Shown: positions 35,951 to 43,986 of the stretch, piece after piece
How positions within the stretch are numbered: position 1 is the first letter of the stretch
How the letters are laid out: each line of letters begins with the position of its first letter
NCBI RefSeq assembly: GCF_900116645.1
Contig: NZ_FPBO01000024.1
Span: 62,001 to 126,000, forward strand
Length of the DNA stretch: 64,000 nt
Direction: 5' to 3'
Source: Pseudoduganella namucuonensis
Lineage (GTDB): Bacteria > Pseudomonadota > Gammaproteobacteria > Burkholderiales > Burkholderiaceae_D
The notes under the pieces: model-generated
What the model was told of the DNA's origin: nothing
Databases searched by the model: none
The model's input: the letters and a program-made list of their open reading frames with translations, nothing else
Translations under genes and position numbers: made by a program

Positions 35951-38842
35951 TCAGGATTCCTTGCTCAGCGCGAGCAGGTCCACCACCTGCATGCCGTCCA
36001 GGTCCTGCGTGGTGTTGCCGGCGAAGGCGGCGCGGCTGGGGGTGCCCTGTTTCAGCCATTGCCGCACCGCCGCCTTGACGCCGGCCTGCGTGCAGCCCAG
36101 CACACCGTCGCGGAAGCGCTGGCGCAGCGCCGTGTCGATGCCGCGCACCTTCAGCGTCCAGGCGTTGAGCACCGAGTCGAACGGGGAGGCGGGGCGGTCC
36201 AGCCCCTTGATCACGCAGATGATGGCCTCCTCCACTTGCTCGTCCGAGAATTCGGTCTCAAGCAACCGGTCGATGGCGGCGTGGAAGTCGGCGTAGGTGG
36301 CGGCCAGGCGGGGATCGCGGTAGGAACCCATGGTGAACAGGCCCGCGCTGCCCGCGTAGCTGGCCGAGCCGCCATAGGCCCCGCCTTTTTCGCGCAGGGC
36401 CTGGTGCAGCAACTGGTGCGTCAGCAGTTCGGCGGCCACCGCCAGGGCGGGGGCCTGCGGGTGCTTTTGACCGGGGACGGGCCAGGCGATGCTGCAGTGG
36501 TTGACCTGGCTGGCGGCGTGCAGGGCGAGGTTGGCGGGCCGGCCCGGGTCGGACCCGGGCTCGCGCCCGCGCGGGAGCGACGGATCGTCGGACCGCGCGG
36601 CCACGTCCGCCCGCGGCGGCGCGATCAACGCGGCCAGTTCGCGCGCGTCGTCGCCGGTCCCCGCGCACAGCACGGTGGCCTCGCAGGCGACGATTTGCGC
36701 GTGCACGCCGGCCAGGCGGGCGGCGATGCGCGCAATGCCCTCCGGCGTGCGCGCGAGGCGCTGCAGCTCGCCCAGGAAGGGCAGCGCGGCCACGCCGCCG
36801 GCGGCGTCCTCGAAGCGGCGCAGCGGCGACAGCGGCGCGGTGGCGGCCAGCGCGGCGTACACGTTGCCCGAATTGGCCAGCCCGTTCAGCCGGTTCTTCA
36901 CCATGCGCTCGATCAGGAAGGCGATGCGTTCATGCTCGTCGAAGCGCGGGCCGCCGATGAAGGCGGCCAGCACCTCGGCCATGTTGCCGTGCTCCTCGCG
37001 CAGGCCGGTGACGAAGAAGTGCAGGGCCAGTTCCAGCGTGTCGTCGGCCTTGACGGAGGCCTCCAGGCTCAGTTTGAAGGCGGCCACCATGCGCTGTCTC
37101 CAGGCGCCGGCCTCCTCGTAGCCGTAGCCGTTCACGCCCAGGTCGCGCCGCAGGTCCGAGTACAGCTGCAGCCAGGGCCAGTCGGCCGCCGGCAGCGCGC
37201 TCACGTCGAACTGCACCCTGGCGTAGGAGATGCCGTTGGAGGCGATGGGGAAGATGTACTTGCCGTCCCGCGGCGCGGGGATGTCCGGCAGGACGCGCGG
37301 GGCCGGGCCGACGTCGCCCGGTTTTATGCGCGGCAGCACCGAGGTGTCCGACGCCAAGCCCTGGAGCGCCGCCAGCGCGGCGCTGTCGGCCTCGATGCGG
37401 GCGCGCTCGTCGTCGCCCAGCGCGGCCTGCGCGGCGGCCAGCCTTTCCTCCTCGATGGCGGCGCGCGCGGTGAAGTAGGCGGCGTCCGGCACGATGGTGG
37501 CGTCCAGGCGGGCCGGCGTGTCGAGCAGGGCGCGCACCAGGCCCTTGAAGAAACCGGGATCGGCGATGTCGCGTTCCAGCCGCAGCAGCACCGCGCCGGT
37601 GTCGAGGGCGCCGACCACGTCGCCGCCGCGCATGGCCACGGGCAGCGCCTGCAGCATGCGGTTCATCACGTTGGGCATGCGGCCGCTGGAGGTGTCGCGC
37701 TGGCCGTACTGGATGTCGCGCAGCGCCGCCCGCAGCGCCGAGTGGGGCACGCCGTCCTCGGCGGCCCGCTCCAGCGCGGCCAGGATGCGCGCGCGGGCGC
37801 TGGCCACCTGCTCCTCGGTCAGGCCGTCCATCCCCAGGTGGAACAGCATCTGGCGCGGGCTCGAATCCATGCCGTTCAGGCGCGACGGCCTGCCGTAGCC
37901 GGCCGACTCCATGGCCTTCTTCAGCGGCGCGGAGGCGTCGCCCAGCAGGCCCGCCTGCAGCAGGTTGGCGTGGTAATAGACGGTGGCGTCGGCCGACTCG
38001 CCCAGCAGCCACGCCAGCTGCAGGCCGAATTCATCGGGCCGCGCGGTCTGCGACGGCACGCGTATCGTGGTCTCGCGCGGCGTCCCGGCCTGCGCCAGCT
38101 GCGGCACGCGGCGCGGCGCGGCGCCGGGCAGCCTGGCCAGCACGCGCTCGGCGATCTGGCGCTGGATGTCGGCGGCGGGAATGGCGCCGGCCGTCATGAA
38201 CACCGCCTGCGACGGATGGTAATGGCTGGCGTGGAAGTCCTTCAGCATCTGGTGGCTCAGGCCGGGGATCGCCAGCGGGTCGCCGCCGGAGATCACCTCG
38301 TAGGTCGTGCCCTTCAGCAGCGCGGCGCCGATGCCGTTGTACAGCGCGCGGATCGGGTCCGTGAACGCGCCCTTCATCTCGTTGAACACCACGCCCTGGT
38401 AACCGAGCTTGCCGTCCTCCAGCGTGTGGCGCCAGCCCTCCTGCAGGAAGTTCAGGTAATCGAGCCGCGGGAAGAAGGTGGCGTCCAGGTACACGTCGAG
38501 CAGGTTGAAGAAGTCGTTGCGGTCGGTGCTGGCGAACGGGTAGACGGTGCGGTCGGCGTACGTCATCGCGTTCATGAAGGTGGCGGTGGAGCGGCGCAGC
38601 ATGGAGAAGAACGGGTCGCGCACCGGGTAGCGCTGCGAGCCGCACAAGGCCAGGTGCTCCAGGATGTGGGCGCGGCCGTCGTTGCTGTCGGGGACCGTGG
38701 GGAAGCCGACCAGGAAGGCCAGGTCGGCCTGGCTGGTCGCCAGGTGGATGTGGCGCGCGCCGGAGGAGGGCTCGACATACTCCTCGACGGTCGCTTGCAG
38801 GGTGGGGATCTGGTGGCTGCGGACTTGCTCGAACGTAATCAC
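35951..38842 (-). CDS. M16C insulinase-like zinc metallopeptidase
   Basis: A 963-residue peptidase of the presequence-protease type. The inverted zinc motif H59-I-L-E62-H63 is present in AHILEHLALCGSQRYPVRDPFF, and a distal Glu region lies in GVVFNEMKGAF. There are four M16-type repeats across the length and no signal peptide, so it probably degrades peptides in the cytoplasm. It stands alone between the GH95 gene and the palindrome at 38931. Confidence 0.9.
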   Translation of the reverse strand: MITFEQVRSHQIPTLQATVEEYVEPSSGARHIHLATSQADLAFLVGFPTVPDSNDGRAHILEHLALCGSQRYPVRDPFFSMLRRSTATFMNAMTYADRTVYPFASTDRNDFFNLLDVYLDATFFPRLDYLNFLQEGWRHTLEDGKLGYQGVVFNEMKGAFTDPIRALYNGIGAALLKGTTYEVISGGDPLAIPGLSHQMLKDFHASHYHPSQAVFMTAGAIPAADIQRQIAERVLARLPGAAPRRVPQLAQAGTPRETTIRVPSQTARPDEFGLQLAWLLGESADATVYYHANLLQAGLLGDASAPLKKAMESAGYGRPSRLNGMDSSPRQMLFHLGMDGLTEEQVASARARILAALERAAEDGVPHSALRAALRDIQYGQRDTSSGRMPNVMNRMLQALPVAMRGGDVVGALDTGAVLLRLERDIADPGFFKGLVRALLDTPARLDATIVPDAAYFTARAAIEEERLAAAQAALGDDERARIEADSAALAALQGLASDTSVLPRIKPGDVGPAPRVLPDIPAPRDGKYIFPIASNGISYARVQFDVSALPAADWPWLQLYSDLRRDLGVNGYGYEEAGAWRQRMVAAFKLSLEASVKADDTLELALHFFVTGLREEHGNMAEVLAAFIGGPRFDEHERIAFLIERMVKNRLNGLANSGNVYAALAATAPLSPLRRFEDAAGGVAALPFLGELQRLARTPEGIARIAARLAGVHAQIVACEATVLCAGTGDDARELAALIAPPRADVAARSDDPSLPRGREPGSDPGRPANLALHAASQVNHCSIAWPVPGQKHPQAPALAVAAELLTHQLLHQALREKGGAYGGSASYAGSAGLFTMGSYRDPRLAATYADFHAAIDRLLETEFSDEQVEEAIICVIKGLDRPASPFDSVLNAWTLKVRGIDTALRQRFRDGVLGCTQAGVKAAVRQWLKQGTPSRAAFAGNTTQDLDGMQVVDLLALSKES

Positions 38843-38930
38843 TGGCGTTTCCTAGGGGCGGGGACCGCCCTATCGTACGCCGATAGTCTGCGTTCAAGCA
38901 AATCCTGTTGCGTTAGCCGACGCGGATGTC

Positions 38931-38955
38931 CACATCGGTGTCAGGCACCGATGTG
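38931..38955. repeat. Intergenic inverted repeat CACATCGGTG-N5-CACCGATGTG
   Basis: Perfect 10-bp arms around TCAGG in the 151-bp gap between the peptidase and the IS256-like ORF. It resembles short dispersed palindromes I associate with Massilia-type genomes. It could act as a terminator or a REP-like element. Confidence 0.5.
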
Positions 38956-38993
38956 ACTTTGGCAAGACATTTTTCCGCGCGGCTAGGGGGCGG

Positions 38994-39818
38994 CTAGGGC
39001 GCGAAACGGGCGGCGGGGTAGGCCTGGGCGGCGGCTTCGCGCAGGCCGGGCGCGCCGTCGCCGGCGATCGTCCGCGGCTCGCCCAGGCCGCGCTCCCGCA
39101 GTTCCCGCAGCACGTCGCGCCAGGGGAAGGGCTGGCCGGCGGTCCCGGCCCACAGCCCCAGCACGTCCTTGCCGCCGTCGGCCCGCAGGCCGAGCGCGAA
39201 CAGCAGCGGCCGGTTGGCCGTGCCCTCGGGCGTGCCGTCCGCCGGGTGCCGTCTCGCGTACAGCACGCCGAAGTACAGCAGCTCGTGCGCGGACTCGAGC
39301 CGGCGCGCCTGCCAGCCGCCGACGTGCAGGGCCACCTCCGCGCTCAGCGTGCCGCCGAGTTCGGACCAGGCCTGCTCGCCGTACAGGCCGCGCAGGCGGG
39401 CCCGCAGTTCGTGCAGGGGCACGCCGCGCCCGTACAGGACGATGATGTCGTGGTCGAAGCCGGGAATGCTGCGCCGGTAGCGCGGCACCAGTTGCGGCAC
39501 GAAGGTGGAGTGCCGCGCGCGGGGTACGGCCAGTTCCACCCTTCCCGCCGACGTGGCCACCGTTTTCGGCGTGCTGCCGTTGCGGTAGTTGCCGCATTGC
39601 GCGCTCTCCCGCACGGCCTGGCGCAGCAGGTGCTGCTTCAGCTCCGCGCCCAGCATGCATTCGGCCAGCGCCTTCATCAGGCGGACCGTCATCCCGGAAC
39701 GGCTGAGCAGCGCGGCGGCGCTGTGCAGGCGCGCCTCCTCCAGCAGTTGGTCGACCAGCCCGTCCGCCGAGCTTCTGGCCGGAACAGCCGCCCGCCCAAG
39801 TTCGCAAATTACGCCCAT
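38994..39818 (-). CDS. Degenerate IS256/mutator-like transposase domain protein
   Basis: A 274-residue intact ORF similar to the N-terminal two thirds of IS256-family transposases: GNYRNGSTPKTVATSAGRVEL, VPRARHSTFVPQLVPRYRRSIPGFDHDIIVLYGRGV, KDVLGLWAG and a conserved D254 in IAGDGAPGL. The first catalytic Asp (normally in LYLDAL) is replaced (YFGVL, Gly184), and the protein ends before the catalytic Glu, so it cannot be an active DDE enzyme. No terminal inverted repeats were found. It lies at the edge of the Hrp patch and may be a decaying or domesticated transposase. The ATG at 39848 is an alternative start. Confidence 0.65.
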   Translation of the reverse strand: MGVICELGRAAVPARSSADGLVDQLLEEARLHSAAALLSRSGMTVRLMKALAECMLGAELKQHLLRQAVRESAQCGNYRNGSTPKTVATSAGRVELAVPRARHSTFVPQLVPRYRRSIPGFDHDIIVLYGRGVPLHELRARLRGLYGEQAWSELGGTLSAEVALHVGGWQARRLESAHELLYFGVLYARRHPADGTPEGTANRPLLFALGLRADGGKDVLGLWAGTAGQPFPWRDVLRELRERGLGEPRTIAGDGAPGLREAAAQAYPAARFAP

Positions 39819-39913
39819 CTCGCGGTGCCCCTTCCATCTTGTATACATTGTCGCGGTCACGCGCCGGCCGGAATCCGGCGCGTACCCCTGCCGCCGGACT
39901 CCCCCGGCCAGGT

Positions 39914-40330
39914 TCAGATCTTGCCTTCGCCGCCGCCGCCGACCATGTCGCCGATGCCCTGCGCGACTTCGGCGGGCACGCCCAGCGCCTGGAGCACCGT
40001 CGCCAGCACGTCGCCGGCCTTGGAATTGTCGCCTTTTTCGCCGGCGCCGCCCGTGCCGCCCTTGTCGCCCTTGCCCTTGCCCTTGCCGGTCAGCTGATCC
40101 AGCAAGTCCTGGAGCGGGCTTTTCTCGCCGTCTTCCAGCGGGTTGTTCTTGTTGGTCAGCAGGTCCTTCAGCATTTCCTTCAGGGCCTCTTCCCGCTTCC
40201 ACTGCGGGGCGTTCTGGTCGCCCACCGTCTTGGCCAGGTCGCCCAGGGATTTGTCCTTGATCTCGTTCTGGAAGTTCTTCTGATCGACCGGGTTTGGTGC
40301 CTGGGTGCCGCTAATGCCGTTGAGAGCCAT
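39914..40330 (-). CDS. Harpin-like type III secreted protein
   Basis: A 138-residue protein without cysteine, rich in Gly, Lys and Asp, with a Gly-run linker (LTGKGKGKGDKGGTGGAGEKG) and a hydrophobic C-terminal helix (AGDVLATVLQALGVPAEVAQGIGDM). These are the hallmarks of harpins (HrpZ/Hpa1 class), heat-stable proteins exported by plant-associated T3SS. A near-perfect hrp box lies 50 nt upstream. It is divergent from the hrpF-hrpG-hrcC operon. Assignment rests on composition and context, not on a specific motif. Confidence 0.6.
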   Translation of the reverse strand: MALNGISGTQAPNPVDQKNFQNEIKDKSLGDLAKTVGDQNAPQWKREEALKEMLKDLLTNKNNPLEDGEKSPLQDLLDQLTGKGKGKGDKGGTGGAGEKGDNSKAGDVLATVLQALGVPAEVAQGIGDMVGGGGEGKI

Positions 40331-40380
40331 GTGAATCTCCTAGTGTTGATTGCGTTGGATAAGAGTGCTTGTTGCATCCA

Positions 40381-40408
40381 TAGGTGGTGGCGGGACGACA
40401 ACAGTTCC
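40381..40408 (-). promoter_or_regulatory. HrpL-type hrp box for the harpin-like gene
   Basis: On the minus strand: GGAACT, 15 nt, CCACCTA, which fits GGAACY-N15/16-CCACNNA at every fixed position. It is placed to start transcription about 45 nt before the harpin-like ATG. Confidence 0.75.
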
Positions 40409-40446
40409 ATCGCACAACTATCTTCGACATTAATTGAAAAATAAAT

Positions 40447-40474
40447 CGAACTAAATTCTGTGTGCTGCCACATA
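40447..40474 (+). promoter_or_regulatory. HrpL-type hrp box for the hrpF-hrpG-hrcC operon
   Basis: CGAACT, 15 nt, CCACATA: one departure (first base) from the HrpL consensus. It lies about 60 nt before the hrpF-like start and is divergent from the harpin box 39 nt away. Confidence 0.65.
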
Positions 40475-40535
40475 TTCCCGAACGAGCCGCGCCAAGCCCG
40501 TTCTTTCCGCGAAATGCCACTTATTAGGAGCTCTC

Positions 40536-40775
40536 ATGTCGCGCAACACCAACCACAATTTTGTGCTGAACAACATTCGTCACCTGGACGAGAAGTTCAA
40601 GAAGATCACCGAGCAGGAAACCGACTTCCTGCGCCGCCAGTCGGCGGGGGAGAAGCCCGATCCTAACGAGTTCGTCAAGCTGCTGGAGCAGCAGTCCGTC
40701 ACCGGCACCGCCATGACGGCGCAGTTCAATCTGTACCAGAAGCCCCTGAAAACCGCGCTGACCGATTCGCGCTGA
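40536..40775 (+). CDS. hrpF: HrpF-like small T3SS protein
   Basis: A 79-residue, Cys-free, mostly helical protein in the position and size range of HrpF, the first gene of the Pseudomonas syringae-type hrpF-hrpG-hrcC operon. HrpF-like (SctE/YscE-group) proteins act with an HrpG-type partner on the needle/pilus subunit. It has a good ribosome site (TTAGGAG) and lies behind an hrp box. The family call leans on order and size, as sequence motifs are weak; a needle or rod subunit is the alternative. Confidence 0.5.
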   Translation: MSRNTNHNFVLNNIRHLDEKFKKITEQETDFLRRQSAGEKPDPNEFVKLLEQQSVTGTAMTAQFNLYQKPLKTALTDSR

Positions 40776-40779
40776 CACC

Positions 40780-41190
40780 ATGCGGATCGACGATCTAGCG
40801 CAGCCGCGGGGCCTGCCCCTGGACGAGCCGGTCGGCATCGACGGCGAGACCGTGTACCTGCGGCTGCATCAGGACGGCGCCGAACTGGGCGCCCATTTCC
40901 AGGAGGCGGGCGGCGGCCGGCAGGTCGAGGACGCCATGCAGCTGGGCTTCCAGAGCGCGCTCGAGTTCGACGCCGGCTGGGCGCTGTCGGACGACGGCGC
41001 AGTCCTGCTGCTGACGCGCTGGCTGCCGGACGCCCGGGGCTGGGCCGACGCGCAGGAGGCGCTGGCGCAGCTGCTGGATCAGCTCGAGTTGCTGCGCACG
41101 GTGGCGGCGATCGCCACCGCCAAGCCGGACCACGGGAGCAGCCGCGAGGAGCGGCTGATACGAAGCAAGCTGATGAGGGAGAACCGATGA
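40780..41190 (+). CDS. hrpG: HrpG-like T3SS chaperone
   Basis: A 136-residue acidic protein resembling class I (CesT-type) type III chaperones in size and pattern, in the slot of hrpG upstream of the secretin. The region AELGAHFQEAGGGRQVEDAMQLGFQSALEFDAGWALSDDGAVLLLTRWL looks like the chaperone alpha-beta fold. It starts 4 nt after the hrpF-like stop and overlaps the hrcC start by 4 nt. Confidence 0.55.
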   Translation: MRIDDLAQPRGLPLDEPVGIDGETVYLRLHQDGAELGAHFQEAGGGRQVEDAMQLGFQSALEFDAGWALSDDGAVLLLTRWLPDARGWADAQEALAQLLDQLELLRTVAAIATAKPDHGSSREERLIRSKLMRENR

Positions 41191-43163
41191 ACATGCCACG
41201 CATCGCGCAGGGCTGGCTGCTGGCCGCGCTGGCCGGCGCCATCCTGTGCTGGACGCCCCCCGCCGGCGCGGCGGTGCCGGCGTCGTGGAAGGAGACCGGC
41301 TTCGCCATCGAGCCGTCCGGCATGACCCTGCGCCAGGTGCTCGAGCAGTTCGGCCAGGTCTACGGCGTGCAGCTGTCGCTGGGCGTGGCCAACCTCGCCG
41401 TCAAGAAGGAGAAGTTGCGCGCCGACGGCGGCGCCGAGTTCCTGGACCGCCTCGCCCAGCAGTACCGCTTCCGCTGGTTCGTCTACGGCGACACGCTGCA
41501 CGTCGTGCCGCGCGAGGAAAACACCTCGGTGCGCCTGGAGGTGGGGGAGGACGCCGTGCAGGACGCCAAGGGGGTGCTGGTCGGCATGGGCCTGTACGAC
41601 AGCCGCTTCGGCTGGGGCGAGCTGCCCGACGAGGGCATCGTGGTGATCAGCGGGCCGCGCGAGTATGTGCGGCTGGCGCGCGAGATCCTGCTGCCCGACC
41701 AGGCCAAGGTGGCCAGGAAGGAGCGGCAGATCATGCTGTTCCGCCTGAAGTACGCCAGCGCCACCGACCGCGTGATCAGCGCCCGGGGCAAGAGCGAAAC
41801 CATCCCCGGCATCAAGTCCATCCTGTCCAGGCTGATCTTCGAGCAGCCGGACAGCAAGGTCGAGGACCCCTCCACCCGCTACGAGCGCAGCAGCCAGAAG
41901 CGCTCGCGCAAGCCGGACAACGGCAAGGGCGAGGCCAGGGAGGTCGGAAAGATCCCGTTCCCCGCCTGGGGCAAGCCGGCCGGCGACGCCGCCAAACTGC
42001 CGCTGCCCGCGCCCCGCGCCGACGCCGGCGAGGAGGACGAGCGCGAGGAGCGCGCGCCGCGCGGCGCCAAGGCGGCGGCCGGTGGCAACGTCCCGCCCCG
42101 CATAGAGGCGGACCCGTCGCTGAACGCCATCATGATCTACGACCTGGTCAGCAAGCGCGCCATGTACCAGTCCCTCATCGACCAGCTGGACGTGCAGCCG
42201 CAGCAGATCGAAATCGAGGCGCTGATCATCGACATCGACCGCAACAAGCTGTCCGAGATGGGGGTGGAGTGGGGCGTGCGCAGCGGCCAGGGCAACGTGG
42301 TCGGCCGCGTCAACGCCACGCAGGACGACGGCAAGGGGCTGGAATTGCCGCTGCCCGGCTCGACCCTGCTGATCAGCAACGCCGCCCGCTTCTACGCCCG
42401 CCTCAAGGCCATGGAGGGCAACGGCGAGGCGCGCGTGCTGGCCACGCCCACCGTGCTGACCCTGAACAACGTGGCCGCCGTGCTCGACCTGAGCCAGACC
42501 CGCTACATGCCGCTGGTGGGCGAGCGCATCGCCGACCTGGCCGACATCACCGCCGGCACCATGCTGCGGGTGATTCCCCGCATGGTGCAGGACGGCGCGG
42601 CGACCCGGGTGCGGCTGGAGATCGACATCGAGGACGGCGCGCTGGGCGACAGCGGCGCCAACGCCAATGTGACCCGTTCCACCATCAGCACCCAGGCCAT
42701 CATCGAGCCGCAGCAAACGCTGATGATAGGCGGCTACCGGGCCGAGTCGCTGTCGGCCAAACGCAACAAGGTTCCGCTGCTGGGCGACGTGCCCGTGCTC
42801 GGCCACCTGTTCCGCAACGACACCGCGTCCGAAAGCAACCGCGAGCGCCTGTTCCTGATCACGCCGCGGCTGGTGGGGGTGGGCGGCATGGCGGCGGCGC
42901 CGGTTTCCAGGGCCGCCGAGTCGGCCCAGCAACGGCTGGCGCAGGCCGCGAAGCCGGACGCCCCGGCCCGTGTGGCGGTGGCGGAGGCGCCTGCGCCCGC
43001 GGCCCCGGCCGACCAGCCAGGGCCCGCCATCCAGGCGCGCGAACCGGCCACGGAAAAGCCGTCCTGGGCCGCCGTTCCCGAGAAGCGCGCGAAGGTCCGT
43101 TGCCGGCGCGCCAAGGCCGATGGTACGGGAGACGCCCCGCCTGTCAATCCGCAAAATTACTAG
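41187..43163 (+). CDS. hrcC: Type III secretion outer-membrane secretin
   Basis: A 658-residue secretin of the HrcC/SctC group. It has a signal peptide ending near AGAAVPA, then N0/N1 domains (YRFRWFVYGDTLHVVP; GKSETIPGIKSILSRL), a charged low-complexity insert (about 235-300) and an N3/secretin domain with ADPSLNAIMIYD, IEIEALIIDIDRNKLSEMGVEWG and VPLLGDVPVLGHLFRND. The Pro/Ala/Lys C-terminal tail is unusual in length. No other ring component, ATPase or export-gate gene is in this window, so the rest of the T3SS must lie elsewhere or be missing. Confidence 0.88.
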   Translation: MNMPRIAQGWLLAALAGAILCWTPPAGAAVPASWKETGFAIEPSGMTLRQVLEQFGQVYGVQLSLGVANLAVKKEKLRADGGAEFLDRLAQQYRFRWFVYGDTLHVVPREENTSVRLEVGEDAVQDAKGVLVGMGLYDSRFGWGELPDEGIVVISGPREYVRLAREILLPDQAKVARKERQIMLFRLKYASATDRVISARGKSETIPGIKSILSRLIFEQPDSKVEDPSTRYERSSQKRSRKPDNGKGEAREVGKIPFPAWGKPAGDAAKLPLPAPRADAGEEDEREERAPRGAKAAAGGNVPPRIEADPSLNAIMIYDLVSKRAMYQSLIDQLDVQPQQIEIEALIIDIDRNKLSEMGVEWGVRSGQGNVVGRVNATQDDGKGLELPLPGSTLLISNAARFYARLKAMEGNGEARVLATPTVLTLNNVAAVLDLSQTRYMPLVGERIADLADITAGTMLRVIPRMVQDGAATRVRLEIDIEDGALGDSGANANVTRSTISTQAIIEPQQTLMIGGYRAESLSAKRNKVPLLGDVPVLGHLFRNDTASESNRERLFLITPRLVGVGGMAAAPVSRAAESAQQRLAQAAKPDAPARVAVAEAPAPAAPADQPGPAIQAREPATEKPSWAAVPEKRAKVRCRRAKADGTGDAPPVNPQNY

Positions 43164-43359
43164 TGGTTGAACCAGTTACAACTTGGAATTAAATATTGCG
43201 CCATGGAAAATATTGAGCTATCGTCCGCTCCTGAAGATGAACCTTTGCGGAGCATCACGGCATTAACCGGCGAGTCGTGTCCTGGATCAATACCGGACGC
43301 GAAACCTCCAAGACAGCAAGCCATGCGCCTAGAGAGCGCCTAGAAAAAAGGAGACAAGC

Positions 43360-43986
43360 ATGCATTTTGCAAGTCACGGACCTCTACAGTACCACAAAAA
43401 ACTGCTCGCAGGCTCGCTGGGCGTCGTCCTTTGCATGGGAAGCGCTGGCTGCTTCGCCGCGTCCTCGGTGCATACGGGCTTGAAAACGTTTTCAAGCCCC
43501 GCGTCCCCCCTGGCCGACAAGGCGCTGGGCTTGAAACTCGACCTCGGCCCGGCCATGAGCGACGACGATTGCGAGGAGGACTACGCCGACCTGATGGACG
43601 CGGCGGCCGCCTCCGGCAACCGCGCCCGCGCCGCCGACGCCGCCAAGCCCGCCGCCGGCCAGGCGCAGGCGGCGAAACCGGCCGCCCCCGCCACGGCCGC
43701 GCCCGTCGCGCCACCGCCACCGCCGCCCGCGCCGGCCTGGGAAGTGACGCCGGCCGACAAGACATTGAACACCGTGCTGGCGCGCTGGGCCGCGGCCGCC
43801 GGCTGGCAACTGGTGTGGGAGCTGCCGGTGGATTACGCGGTGGGCTTGCGCACCGAGGTCCGCGGCACCTTCGCCGAGGCGGTCGGGATGGTGACGAAGA
43901 GCATGGCCACCGCCGAGATACCGATGAAGGCGATTTTCTACGAAGGCAACCGCGTGCTGCGCATCGTCCCGAAAGGAAGCGAATAA
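43360..43986 (+). CDS. pilL: Type IVb pilus protein with TcpQ-like C-terminal domain (PilL-like)
   Basis: A 208-residue exported protein: signal sequence (LLAGSLGVVLCMGSAGCFA), an Ala/Pro linker (about 85-125) and a C-terminal TcpQ/PilL-type domain (DKTLNTVLARWAAAAGWQLVWELPVDYAV...). TcpQ domains help the pilus secretin reach and assemble in the outer membrane. It is the first gene of the IVb pilus operon, with AAAGGAG upstream, and its stop overlaps the pilN start. A 24-bp perfect palindrome lies inside its coding region. Confidence 0.75.
   Translation: MHFASHGPLQYHKKLLAGSLGVVLCMGSAGCFAASSVHTGLKTFSSPASPLADKALGLKLDLGPAMSDDDCEEDYADLMDAAAASGNRARAADAAKPAAGQAQAAKPAAPATAAPVAPPPPPPAPAWEVTPADKTLNTVLARWAAAAGWQLVWELPVDYAVGLRTEVRGTFAEAVGMVTKSMATAEIPMKAIFYEGNRVLRIVPKGSE
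43476..43499. promoter_or_regulatory. 24-bp perfect palindrome inside the pilL-like gene
   Basis: The whole 24-bp stretch equals its reverse complement; its core TGAAAACGTTTTCA resembles LacI/GalR-family operators. It lies about 116 nt into the first gene of the pilus operon, within codons for TGLKTFSSP. It may be an intragenic operator. Confidence 0.4.

Noticed and set aside
35642..38956. Plus-strand open frame of 1104 codons opposite the M16 peptidase
   Set aside because: Antisense shadow of the peptidase; no recognisable protein features.
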